Shown here piece by piece: positions 53,138-62,332 of a stretch of DNA of 64,000 nucleotides. Source of the stretch: CAVUCE01 sp963739985. Lineage in GTDB: Bacteria; Bacteroidota; Ignavibacteria; Ignavibacteriales; Ignavibacteriaceae. The position numbers and the translations under genes were made by a program. The stretch spans positions 248,001 to 312,000 of the forward strand of contig CAVUCE010000005.1 in NCBI GenBank assembly GCA_963739985.1. The letters run 5' to 3'. Numbering within the stretch: the stretch's first letter is position 1; each line of letters opens with the position of its first letter. The notes under the pieces were generated by a model that had not been told where the DNA came from, did no database searches, and saw nothing but the letters and a program-made list of their open reading frames with translations.

Positions 53138-54694
53138 ATGTACCAAGTTTTGTATCAAAACGAGCCTTTACTTAAGTCCAAATATTTTTTGATTGGTGTA
53201 CTTTCTGTTTTTGTTTTATGTATTCATCTTTACACTAATATTTTTGCTAGTTACGGAATTTTTAGGGACGAATTTTACTATTTGGCGTGTGCTCGGCATC
53301 TTTCACTAGGATATGTTGACCAGCCTCCTTTTTCAATATATGTATTAGCAATAATCAATTTTATTATAGGACATTCATTATTCGCAATTCGTTTGCTTCC
53401 TGCAATTTTATCGGCTCTGAATGTTTTAATTATTTGTCTGATTGTTGATGAAATTGGCGGTGGCAAATTTGCAATATTTTTGGCTGGATTAGCATTTATT
53501 GTAGCACCGATATTTCTAGGAATGTATACTATTTATTCCATGAATTCTATTGATATTTTTCTTTGGACAATGGCCGCATACATAATTGTAATCATGTTAA
53601 ACCGAAGAGAGCAAAAGCATTGGATTGGATTAGGAATAGTTATAGGTATTGGACTTCTAAATAAAATCGGTGTTCTATGGCTAGCATTTGGACTTTTCGC
53701 GGGTTTGTTATTAACAAAGGAGAGAGCGCAATTAAAAACAAAGTGGCCATATATAAGCGCTGTTATTGCTTTAATTTTATTTTCACCTTTTATTATCTGG
53801 AATATTACTCACGATTTTGCTCATTTAGAGTTTATTAGAAATGCCACTTCTCAAAAATATTCCGGATTAAACGCAATCGATTTTATTAAAGGCCAATTTC
53901 TAATTTTAAATCCCATTTCTGCTGTAGTTTGGATTGCTGGTTTATATTATTTCTTCTTTGATGAAAACGGTAAAAGATTTAAAATATTGGGAATTATTTA
54001 TGTTGTTACTTTTTTGATTTTAATTATTAATGGTCACAGCAAATCTGAATATTTGGCAGCAGCGTACCCGATGTTATTTGCAGGCGGAAGTATTTTAATT
54101 GAAAAAATTGTTAAAAATAAATATCTGCATTGGGTAAAATTTGTTCTTCCTATATTGATGTTATCACTGGGAGTTATTGCCGCACCTTTTGCATTGCCAA
54201 TTTTACCGGTTGAAAATTTTATAGCTTATTCACATATGCTCGGAAGAAAGCCAAGCTCATCGGAAAACAAAAAACTTTCTGAGTTACCGCAATTTTATGC
54301 TGATATGTTTGGCTGGCAAAATATGGCGCAAACAATTTCTGATGTTTACCTTTCAATTCCTAAAAACGAAAGGCAAGAAGTTGTTATTTTTGCTTCCAAT
54401 TATGGTGAAGCAGGAGCTCTTGAATATTATAGTAAAAAATTTCCAATGCCGCGTATTATTTCTCCGCATAATAGTTATTGGTATTGGGGTAAAGATATTA
54501 AGGGGTTCAATGCTGCTATAGTAATTGGTTATAGTTTCCAGGATGTAAAACAATCTTGTAAAAATGTAATTCAACTAGCGGTAATAAAAAATATTTATTG
54601 TATGCCTTATGAAAATAATCTACCTGTATTTTATGCAACAGACTTTAAATATTCGTTCAGTCGAATATGGAATAGTTCAAAATCGTTTCAATAA
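53138..54694 (+). CDS. GT39-family membrane glycosyltransferase (ArnT/PMT-like)
   Basis: 518 residues, with about 10-12 membrane helices. The first loop has the acidic GIFRDEFYYLACARHLSLGYVDQPPF segment (in pieces at about 44-70), with the DE pair that is catalytic in GT39 enzymes such as ArnT. The C-terminal third is a soluble periplasmic domain (about 360-518). Members transfer a sugar from a polyprenyl phosphate to lipid A, protein or other acceptors; the acceptor is unknown here. It stands alone after the small RNA region. Confidence 0.85.
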   Translation: MYQVLYQNEPLLKSKYFLIGVLSVFVLCIHLYTNIFASYGIFRDEFYYLACARHLSLGYVDQPPFSIYVLAIINFIIGHSLFAIRLLPAILSALNVLIICLIVDEIGGGKFAIFLAGLAFIVAPIFLGMYTIYSMNSIDIFLWTMAAYIIVIMLNRREQKHWIGLGIVIGIGLLNKIGVLWLAFGLFAGLLLTKERAQLKTKWPYISAVIALILFSPFIIWNITHDFAHLEFIRNATSQKYSGLNAIDFIKGQFLILNPISAVVWIAGLYYFFFDENGKRFKILGIIYVVTFLILIINGHSKSEYLAAAYPMLFAGGSILIEKIVKNKYLHWVKFVLPILMLSLGVIAAPFALPILPVENFIAYSHMLGRKPSSSENKKLSELPQFYADMFGWQNMAQTISDVYLSIPKNERQEVVIFASNYGEAGALEYYSKKFPMPRIISPHNSYWYWGKDIKGFNAAIVIGYSFQDVKQSCKNVIQLAVIKNIYCMPYENNLPVFYATDFKYSFSRIWNSSKSFQ

Positions 54695-54842
54695 TTCAAG
54701 TGAATTCAATTTAAGTTCTTAATTCTAAAATCAGTATATTTCAAAAAACAATTGCAGTGATTTTTAAGTCCTGGTTGTTCTTATTAGCACTAAAATTTAA
54801 ACTCCCCTAAATACAAACATGAACAAATAATGAGGGAATAAC

Positions 54843-56591
54843 TTGCATATTTTAGATTACCTTATCATCCTGATGTATTTTATCTTTTCTATCGGCATTG
54901 CTTTGTATTACTCAAAAAGAGCCGGGAAAAGTACTGACGAATTTTTCTTATCCGGTAGAAACTTGCCATGGTATCTTGCCGGATTATCAATGGTCGCAAC
55001 AACATTTGCAGCAGATACTCCCCTAGCTGTTACTGAACTTGTGACAAAAAATGGTATTGCGGGAAACTGGATTTGGTGGAACTTCGCTTTCGGTGGTTTG
55101 CTAACCGTTTTTTTCTTTGCAAAACTTTGGCGCCGGGCAGGAATTATGACCGAAGTCGAGTTTGCAGAAATTAGATACTCGGGAAAGCCAGCTAGATTCT
55201 TAAGAGGTTTCAGAGCTATTTATTTAGGCCTTTTTATGAACATTATCATAATGGGCTGGGTAAACAAAGCAATGGAATCTATATTGATTGGTATGTTCGG
55301 TATTCCCGAATCTCAAGTTATGCTTTACGTTTTTGCTTGTATGCTTCTAGTCGCTTTTTATTCAGCTCTTTCGGGATTATGGGGTGTTGTTGTTACAGAC
55401 GCATTTCAATTTGTAATGGCGATGGGCGGAACAATTATTTTAGCTGTTTTAGTGGTTAATTCATCCCAAGTTGGTGGAATTAGCGGACTGCAACATAAAC
55501 TACCTGGCTTTGTCTTCAATTTCTTTCCGACAATTTCCGATTCTGCCTCTATGGGTGGCGCGTTTGCACTGACTGTTTCGGCGTTTCTAGCTTATATTGG
55601 AATCCAGTGGTGGGCTTCATGGTATCCTGGAGCTGAACCCGGCGGCGGCGGTTATATTGCGCAAAGAATGATGTCTGCAAAAGATGAGAAACATTCTTTA
55701 TTCGCTACTTTATTTTTTCAAATTGCTCACTATGGGATTAGACCGTGGCCCTGGATTTTGGTTGGTTTATCAACCTTAGTGCTTTATCCTCATCTTGGTG
55801 TTGATGAAAAAGGTATGGGATATATTTATGCCATGAGAGATTTTTTACCGGTTGGTTTAAAAGGATTATTAGTCGCTGCTTTTTTTGCCGCGTATATGAG
55901 TACAATTGCAACTCAATTAAATTGGGGAAGTTCTTATTTGTTAAATGATTTTTATAGAAGATTTTTAAAACGCGACGAAAAAGAAAAACATTATGTATTA
56001 ATTTCACGTGTTATAACTATCGCTTTAATGTTAATTTCAATAGTTGTAACATTATTTATAAATAGAATTTCCGGTGCCTGGGAATTTATCTTAGAATGCG
56101 GAGCAGGTGTAGGTTTAGTTTTAATATTAAGATGGTTCTGGTGGAGAATAAATGCCTGGTCGGAAATTTCCGCCATGATTACTCCATTTGTTGTGTTTCC
56201 TATTGTAAATAGGATGGGTATCGGATTCCCGAACACTCTATACTATTTAGTTTTAGCAACAACCGTAGTTTGGATTACCGTAACTTTTTTAACAAAACCA
56301 ACCGACGAGGATGTACTTTTTGCTTTTTACAGAAAGATTCATCCGGGCGGAATATTTTGGCGAAAAATTTCTGACAAATTACCGGATGTTGAAAGTGATA
56401 CAGGCTTCTTTGGTATGTTTATGAACTGGCTATTTGGAGTTGTTTTAGTTTATTCAATTTTATTTGGTACAGGTAAATTAATTTTAGGCGATTATTTAGC
56501 TGCGCTAATATTTTTAGCAACTGGGATAGTTTCAATTTTTATTGTTTACAAAAATCTTTCCGGAATGGGATGGACGAAATTAATTAAATAA
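54843..56591 (+). CDS. Sodium:solute symporter (SSS family), second copy type
   Basis: 582 residues, about 14 membrane helices. N-terminal motifs are STDEFFLSGRNLPWYLAGLSMVATTFAADTPL in pieces, and a later GYIAQRMMSAKDEKHS motif is typical of one SSS subgroup. A core Na+ site segment is LLVAAFFAAYMSTIATQLNWGSSYLLND. It is only distantly like the symporter at 49916 and is longer at the C-terminus. Start is TTG 54843 with GAGGGA upstream. Solute unknown. Confidence 0.9.
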   Translation: MHILDYLIILMYFIFSIGIALYYSKRAGKSTDEFFLSGRNLPWYLAGLSMVATTFAADTPLAVTELVTKNGIAGNWIWWNFAFGGLLTVFFFAKLWRRAGIMTEVEFAEIRYSGKPARFLRGFRAIYLGLFMNIIIMGWVNKAMESILIGMFGIPESQVMLYVFACMLLVAFYSALSGLWGVVVTDAFQFVMAMGGTIILAVLVVNSSQVGGISGLQHKLPGFVFNFFPTISDSASMGGAFALTVSAFLAYIGIQWWASWYPGAEPGGGGYIAQRMMSAKDEKHSLFATLFFQIAHYGIRPWPWILVGLSTLVLYPHLGVDEKGMGYIYAMRDFLPVGLKGLLVAAFFAAYMSTIATQLNWGSSYLLNDFYRRFLKRDEKEKHYVLISRVITIALMLISIVVTLFINRISGAWEFILECGAGVGLVLILRWFWWRINAWSEISAMITPFVVFPIVNRMGIGFPNTLYYLVLATTVVWITVTFLTKPTDEDVLFAFYRKIHPGGIFWRKISDKLPDVESDTGFFGMFMNWLFGVVLVYSILFGTGKLILGDYLAALIFLATGIVSIFIVYKNLSGMGWTKLIK

Positions 56592-56743
56592 CTGATATTA
56601 AATGCCTGTTTATTAACAGTATTTTGTAACAATTATATTTTAATGAGAAATTTTATATTATATAGAGTAAATGTTTGAATTATATGAAATAGTTGATATT
56701 ATTTTGGTTTAGTAACAGGAATTATAAAAAGGTAAATTATTTA

Positions 56744-58954
56744 ATGGCAGAAAAAAGACAGTCAAAATTAAGAACCAGCCTAAAAGTTAAAATTCTTTTG
56801 GGATTAACGATGGTGGTATTGATTGCCTTTATGTTTCCTAAAGGTGAATCAATAGAGTCCGAAGTTTCTGTAGGATCAATCTGGATTCATGATGATCTAA
56901 TAGCACCCTTTAGCTTTCCTGTCATTAAAGATCCCGAATTATATAAATCCGAATTAAATGCAGCGGCAAAAAGTGTTTATCCTGTTTTTCTAAAACAAGA
57001 CGATTTTGTACCGCAGATGTTGGATTCATTGAAATCTTACGATAAATTTTTAATGAAGTATGCCGATGAAGTAATGAATAATGATTCGTTGCAAGGCATG
57101 AATCCAAGTTTTCTTAGCGCAAAAGCATTCCGCACTGTAGTTAACATGCGTAAGAATGAAAGATTTATGTTGTCCGGTAATGCAGTTACACTTCATGCCT
57201 TTTTTAATAATGCCAATAACATTCTGCAAAAAGTTTATTCAAAAGGAATTATTAACAGACCACCTGATACGGAACTAAAAGATAGTATTGCAATTAGAAC
57301 CGGGAACATCGATAGAATAGTTCCGATTAATGAAATGCAGAATATTAGCGATGCAAAGGAGACAGTGAGAAGTGAGGCTTATAGAATTGGATATACGGCT
57401 GAAGTCGAAAGCACACTTGTAGAATATGCAGAACATTTTTTAATTCCGGATGTAATTTATAATCCTCAATTAACACAAGAAGAAATTGATCAAGCCAGAA
57501 GCAATGTTTCTAAGTATAGCGGAATTGTAAATGAGAATGAAAGAATAATTGCTAAGCATGATAGAATAACAAAAGATGCAAAATTAAAAATTGATTCTTA
57601 TAAATTAGCAAAGGGAGAGATTGTCGGCGGCGATAGTTTTTATCTCCAGTTACTCGGAAAATTTCTCCACATCACTTTTATAATAACACTTCTAATAATT
57701 TATCTTTTCTTGTTTCGTAAAAAATTATTTTATGATAACCAGAAACTTTTCTTATTAGCTGTGAATATAACATTTGTAGCTTTTATTACGTTCCTAATAA
57801 ATCATATTCAGGTAAATGCACCCATTCAGTTTATGATTTTTATTCCTGCTTCAGCTATGTTGCTTACAATTATTTTTGATTCTCGTGTCGGATTTTACAG
57901 CACCGTAATTATGGCGCTTATAGCCGGAGCTTTGCGTGGAAATGATTACACGTTTACTGCTATGAATCTTTTTGCCGGAGCTTTATCTGTATATACAGTG
58001 CGCGATATAAAAAATCGTTCACAAATTTTTAGATCATTTTTATTTATTTTGATTGGTTATATAACACCAATTTTAGCTTTTGGTTTAGAACGATTTGCGC
58101 CGATTGAGACGATTTTAATAGAGGCTGCGTTTGCCGGAACCAATGCACTTATTAGTCCGGTTCTAACCTATGGTTTATTAATCTTCTTTGAAAGAATTTT
58201 TAAGATTACAACCGATCTTACTTTGCTTGAGCTTTCAAATTTCGATCGTCCTTTACTAAAAGAGCTTGCCAGAAGGGCTCCCGGTACATTTAATCATTCG
58301 ATGACGATGGGAACTTTAGCAGAAACAGCTGCCGAAAATATTGGTGCAAATTCTCTGTTGGCAAGAGTTGGGGCTTATTATCACGATATCGGCAAAACAA
58401 TTACACCGCAGAATTTTGTAGAAAATCAGCTCAACAATCAGAATATACACGAAAATTTAACTCCGGAAGAAAGCGTTAGTTTAATTATAAAACATGTTAA
58501 GGAAGGTATGGCATTAGCAGAAGAGAACGGCTTACCGAAGGAGATTATTGATTTCATTCCAATGCATCACGGCACTACTGCAATTTCCTATTTTTATGAA
58601 AAGGCAAAAAAACTTTACGGCGACGAAAAAGTAAATATTGAAGACTATAAATATCCTGGTCCAAGGCCGGACTCTAAAGAAACAGCAATCATAATGTTAG
58701 CAGATGGATGTGAATCCGCCGTAAGATCTGTAGAAGATACTGATCCGGTTAAGGTTGAAAATTTAATCGATAAAATTATTCAATCCAGAATTGATGATAA
58801 GCAGCTAAATAATTCGCCAATAACATTTAATGATATAAGTAAAATTAAAGAATCGTTCGTAAGTATTTTGATTGGACAACATCATAGAAGAATTAGATAT
58901 CCTAAGCAAGATGAAATGGAAAAAGGAATCGACGAGAAAAAAGACGAGAAATGA
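56744..58954 (+). CDS. 7TM-HD family c-di-AMP phosphodiesterase (PgpH-like)
   Basis: 736 residues from ATG 56744 (upstream in-frame ATG at 56693 is less likely because the family starts with a short basic segment and a membrane helix). Order: N-terminal helix (about 17-35), large extracytoplasmic 7TMR-HDED domain (to about 300), seven membrane helices (about 310-490), and a cytoplasmic HD domain with FNHSMTMG, GAYYHDIGKT, HHGTT and ADGCESAVRS. PgpH of Listeria hydrolyses c-di-AMP. A cyclase for c-di-AMP is not in the window. The last codons overlap xer by 4 bases. Confidence 0.92.
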   Translation: MAEKRQSKLRTSLKVKILLGLTMVVLIAFMFPKGESIESEVSVGSIWIHDDLIAPFSFPVIKDPELYKSELNAAAKSVYPVFLKQDDFVPQMLDSLKSYDKFLMKYADEVMNNDSLQGMNPSFLSAKAFRTVVNMRKNERFMLSGNAVTLHAFFNNANNILQKVYSKGIINRPPDTELKDSIAIRTGNIDRIVPINEMQNISDAKETVRSEAYRIGYTAEVESTLVEYAEHFLIPDVIYNPQLTQEEIDQARSNVSKYSGIVNENERIIAKHDRITKDAKLKIDSYKLAKGEIVGGDSFYLQLLGKFLHITFIITLLIIYLFLFRKKLFYDNQKLFLLAVNITFVAFITFLINHIQVNAPIQFMIFIPASAMLLTIIFDSRVGFYSTVIMALIAGALRGNDYTFTAMNLFAGALSVYTVRDIKNRSQIFRSFLFILIGYITPILAFGLERFAPIETILIEAAFAGTNALISPVLTYGLLIFFERIFKITTDLTLLELSNFDRPLLKELARRAPGTFNHSMTMGTLAETAAENIGANSLLARVGAYYHDIGKTITPQNFVENQLNNQNIHENLTPEESVSLIIKHVKEGMALAEENGLPKEIIDFIPMHHGTTAISYFYEKAKKLYGDEKVNIEDYKYPGPRPDSKETAIIMLADGCESAVRSVEDTDPVKVENLIDKIIQSRIDDKQLNNSPITFNDISKIKESFVSILIGQHHRRIRYPKQDEMEKGIDEKKDEK

Positions 58955-59841
58955 ATCTTTTTGTTAAAGAATACTTAGCAGTGCTTAAGCTGGAAAAGAA
59001 CTTATCGGATAACACTGTGGTTTCATATCGAAATGACATCACTTCATTTGTAGAATTTTTGGAAGAAAAAAGAATCGATGATCCTTCCGGGATAAAGACA
59101 AAAGATATTAGTGATTTTTTTAACTTACTAAACGATATCGGTCTAAATTCCAGTTCCGCCGCACGCTATTTTTCATCTTTGAAGGGATTTTTTAATTATC
59201 TCTTTTTAAGCGGATATATAAAAGAAAATCCAATTGATAAGATCTCGGCTCCAAAACTTGCAAAGCATTTACCTGAAGTATTAACTGTAAACGAAGTTGA
59301 TGCTATTTTATCTTTACCACACGCGGAGGATAAACTAGGTTTGCGTGATAAAGCTGCTTTAGAAATTCTTTATGCTTGCGGAGTCAGAGTTTCTGAATTG
59401 ATAGGATTAAAGGTTTCAAATATCTTTTTTGAAGAAGAAATCATTAGAGTATTTGGAAAAGGATCGAAGGAAAGATTGATTCCTATTGGAAGTAGTGCAA
59501 TAAAATGGGTTCGAAAATATTTAGTAAATAGCAGGCCATTGCTAGAGAAAAAAGTTAAAAGCGAAAATTATTTACTTCTTAATAATCGAGGGACCAAACT
59601 TTCTAGAATGGGGATCTGGAAAATGGTAGATAAGTATACAAGAGAAGCAGGAATACAGAAAGAAGTTCATCCACATACTTTTCGGCATTCTTTTGCAACT
59701 CATTTATTAGAAGGCGGCGCTGATTTAAGAGCCGTTCAGGAGATGTTAGGACACGCTGATATTTCTACAACTCAAATTTATACACACATAGATCGAGAAT
59801 ATATTAAACAAGTTCACAAAGATTTCCATCCAAGAGGATAA
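58951..59841 (+). CDS. Site-specific tyrosine recombinase XerC/XerD type
   Basis: 296 residues. An N-terminal SAM-like core-binding domain (1-100) precedes the catalytic domain with R146 (CGVRVSEL), K170 (GKGSKERLIPIG), H242 and R245 (HPHTFRHSFATHLLEGGADL), H268 (MLGHADISTTQIYTH) and nucleophile Y277. All catalytic residues are present. XerCD resolves chromosome dimers at dif, activated by FtsK. Which of XerC or XerD is not clear. It overlaps the PgpH-like gene and no mobile element features flank it, so it is a housekeeping recombinase. Confidence 0.93.
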   Translation: MNLFVKEYLAVLKLEKNLSDNTVVSYRNDITSFVEFLEEKRIDDPSGIKTKDISDFFNLLNDIGLNSSSAARYFSSLKGFFNYLFLSGYIKENPIDKISAPKLAKHLPEVLTVNEVDAILSLPHAEDKLGLRDKAALEILYACGVRVSELIGLKVSNIFFEEEIIRVFGKGSKERLIPIGSSAIKWVRKYLVNSRPLLEKKVKSENYLLLNNRGTKLSRMGIWKMVDKYTREAGIQKEVHPHTFRHSFATHLLEGGADLRAVQEMLGHADISTTQIYTHIDREYIKQVHKDFHPRG

Positions 59842-59846
59842 TAAAA

Positions 59847-60506
59847 TTGAATGATATTCATGTTAGTACAAAACTAATTAATTTCTTGTCTTTTTTGCCG
59901 ATGTTCCTTATATCATTAGGCATTCACGAATTTGCGCACGCATATTCTGCAAGTAAACTAGGCGATAATACTGCCAAAAATATGGGAAGATTAACGCTCA
60001 ATCCTTTTAAACATGCTGATTTAGTCGGTACTTATTTAATGCCCTTTATTTCATTCGCTTCGGGTTTTGCTCTTATAGGGTGGGCAAAACCGGTTCCGGT
60101 GGACAGAAGAAATTTCAAAAATCATTTAAGAGATGATGCAATTGTTTCGTTTGCGGGACCGCTTTCTAACTTTATACTCGCTATTGTGTTTTGGTTAGCA
60201 CTAATTGTTTTTATAAATTCGGGATTAGTTAGGTCCACATACGTATTGAATATTTGTGTTTACGGAATATTTTTTAACATTTTTCTATTCATATTTAATC
60301 TCCTTCCAATTCCGCCTCTTGACGGTTCGCATATTTTGTTTGATATATTTCCAAATAAAATTACGGCAAAATTATTGAATCTTGGTTTTTATGGCTCTTT
60401 TATATTACTGTTTTTTATTTATAGTCCGCTTTGGGGATTTTTTATGGATTTAGTTAACTTAATACTCAGTATCTTTATGAAAACAGCAGGAGTGCTTAAT
60501 GGTTAA
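59847..60506 (+). CDS. Site-2 protease family membrane metalloprotease (M50)
   Basis: 219 residues with about six membrane helices. The zinc motif HEFAH (27-31) is in ISLGIHEFAHAYSA, and the third ligand lies in NLLPIPPLDGSHILF. This is the compact group without a PDZ domain, found widely in bacteria; members cleave within membranes. Start is TTG 59847. The stop overlaps the next gene start by 8 bases. Confidence 0.9.
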   Translation: MNDIHVSTKLINFLSFLPMFLISLGIHEFAHAYSASKLGDNTAKNMGRLTLNPFKHADLVGTYLMPFISFASGFALIGWAKPVPVDRRNFKNHLRDDAIVSFAGPLSNFILAIVFWLALIVFINSGLVRSTYVLNICVYGIFFNIFLFIFNLLPIPPLDGSHILFDIFPNKITAKLLNLGFYGSFILLFFIYSPLWGFFMDLVNLILSIFMKTAGVLNG

Positions 60507-61542
60507 GCTCAAGTTTTTAATATCTACTTTAATTGTATTTGTGTTTGTTGGTTGTTTAAAGCAGAGTAAAACGAGCGATGCTGAAAAAATAGATTCAAGC
60601 AAAGTTGCAAAAGTTGATTCCGTAAAAGAAAATAATAATTTTATTTTTGTTGGAATGGCTGGATATACTCAAGGATTATATAAATATAATTTTGAATCTA
60701 AAAAAGCGAAAGTATTTTGGTCGGATCCTACGGAAAGAGTTGTGGATTTATCTTATTCGGCTGATAGAAAAACCGCTTTCTTTCTAACTGCTAAAAAATT
60801 AGGTAAACTGGGAGTTTTCCCTTTCATTAATGGAATAAGACTTTATAAAATTGATATCGATAGTGAAAAAACAACTCTGATTACAAGAATCGGAAGCGGA
60901 ATGCAGGTTTTTACAGCGTGGGAAAATGAAAATTCTTTTAAGGTAATGTTAAATTATTTTGATAAAAAAGTAGCTACATATGTAAAACAGCATACACAAA
61001 TATTTAACGTCTTTGGTAAAGAATTAGTTAATGAAACAAAGACTTATGATATAACAAAAGTTCCCTATCCAAAACCAAAGCCATCAGATGAGCATTTTAT
61101 TTCTCCCGATATGAATTACAAAATCGTTACTAAATTAGATTCGGGATACACTTCTGTCTACTTACAAAATAAAGACGACAAAAAAAACTTGATAACTTCG
61201 GGAAGACAGACATTAAGTGATGCTGGTTGGTTTAATGGTTATTTAGTATTTACAACTGTTGATATTACTCCCGGAAATGATTCGATATACAAGAAAAAAC
61301 CGGAAACTTCCAAACTTTTTATATACTCGTTAACCAGTAAAAAAATAATTAAAGAATTTGATGGCGGCGGAGTTAAAAACTTTTATTTGCTAAACAATTA
61401 TCTAATATTTGATGATGGATTTGATAAAAATAGCAGCATAAAAATATTTAATTTTAACAGTACCGAAATGCGTGATACTATAAAAATTACAAATGGCTGC
61501 GGATTAAAAAATATACCCGAACTGCCGGATTACTCAGCATAA
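60499..61542 (+). CDS. Lipoprotein of unknown function
   Basis: 347 residues. Lipoprotein signal peptide with VFVGC giving the modified Cys at about 19, then a charged linker and a beta-rich domain (RVVDLSYSADRKTAFFLTA, YLQNKDDKKNLITSGRQTLSDAGWF, FDDGFDKNSSIKIFNF) whose repeats suggest a beta-propeller-like structure. No family assigned. It overlaps the M50 protease gene and precedes a GT2 glycosyltransferase by 6 bases. Confidence 0.65.
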   Translation: MVKLKFLISTLIVFVFVGCLKQSKTSDAEKIDSSKVAKVDSVKENNNFIFVGMAGYTQGLYKYNFESKKAKVFWSDPTERVVDLSYSADRKTAFFLTAKKLGKLGVFPFINGIRLYKIDIDSEKTTLITRIGSGMQVFTAWENENSFKVMLNYFDKKVATYVKQHTQIFNVFGKELVNETKTYDITKVPYPKPKPSDEHFISPDMNYKIVTKLDSGYTSVYLQNKDDKKNLITSGRQTLSDAGWFNGYLVFTTVDITPGNDSIYKKKPETSKLFIYSLTSKKIIKEFDGGGVKNFYLLNNYLIFDDGFDKNSSIKIFNFNSTEMRDTIKITNGCGLKNIPELPDYSA

Positions 61543-61548
61543 TTTTGC

Positions 61549-62292
61549 ATGAAAAAAATATCAGTAATTATTATTGCCAAAGATGAAGAGGACTTAATAG
61601 AGGATTGTTTGAAGTCCGTTGATTGGGTTGATGAGATTATTTTTGTCGATTCCGAAAGTAAGGATAATACTGTAGAAATTGCTAAAAAATATACTGAAAA
61701 AATATTTATTAAAAAGTGGGAAGGTTTTGCAAATCAGAAGAGATATGCATTGAGTCTTGCAGGTAATGAATTTGTCTTAAGTATCGATGCCGACGAGAGA
61801 GTATCGGAAAATTTGAAAAACGAAATCCAAAAGATTAATTCTGATACCGTTGCCGGATATAAAATTCCTCGTGAAAATTATTTCTTTAAAAAACATATTA
61901 CTACTTGCGGCTGGGATAGAGATTATCAATTAAGATTATTTAAAAAAGATAGTGCAACGGTCACTGATCGACTCGTTCATGAAGGATTTGAGGTTAACGG
62001 CGAAATAGGTAATTTGAAAAATTCAATACTTCATTTCACCTTTAATTCAATTGAAAAAACAATTACAAAGATTAATAGCTATTCTTCATTACAGGCGCTG
62101 GAAAAATATGAGAGTAAAGATAAAGTTAAAAGCTCAACAATTCTTTCCCATGGAATTTCTGCATTTCTTAGGACATATATCTCATTAAAAGGATATAAAG
62201 ATGGTGTGCAAGGATTAATGATTTCGCTGATTGATTCCATGACAACTTTTTTAACTTATATGAAGATGTGGGAACTTAAAAATAAAGATTAA
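61549..62292 (+). CDS. Family 2 glycosyltransferase (WaaE/KdtX-like)
   Basis: 247 residues. GT-A fold: KISVIIIAKDEEDLIEDCLKSVDWVDEIIFVDS in pieces, SIDADERVSENLK with the DxD-like metal site, and DYQLRLFKKDSATVTDRLVHEG. These match LPS core beta-1,4-glucosyltransferases (WaaE/KdtX), though many GT2 proteins are similar. A C-terminal membrane-proximal helix region includes GYKDGVQGLMISLIDSMTTFLTYMKMWE in pieces. The next gene is an MsbA-like exporter, so an LPS-related role is likely. Confidence 0.87.
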   Translation: MKKISVIIIAKDEEDLIEDCLKSVDWVDEIIFVDSESKDNTVEIAKKYTEKIFIKKWEGFANQKRYALSLAGNEFVLSIDADERVSENLKNEIQKINSDTVAGYKIPRENYFFKKHITTCGWDRDYQLRLFKKDSATVTDRLVHEGFEVNGEIGNLKNSILHFTFNSIEKTITKINSYSSLQALEKYESKDKVKSSTILSHGISAFLRTYISLKGYKDGVQGLMISLIDSMTTFLTYMKMWELKNKD

Positions 62293-62332
62293 TTATTTGA
62301 TTTGTTTATAATACCTGGAAATTGATTTTAGT

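Noticed and set aside
58951..59841. Tyrosine recombinase as evidence for an integrated element
   Set aside because: Length, motifs and operon position (overlap with a PgpH-like gene) fit a chromosomal XerC/D; there are no phage genes, tRNA target or attachment repeats nearby.
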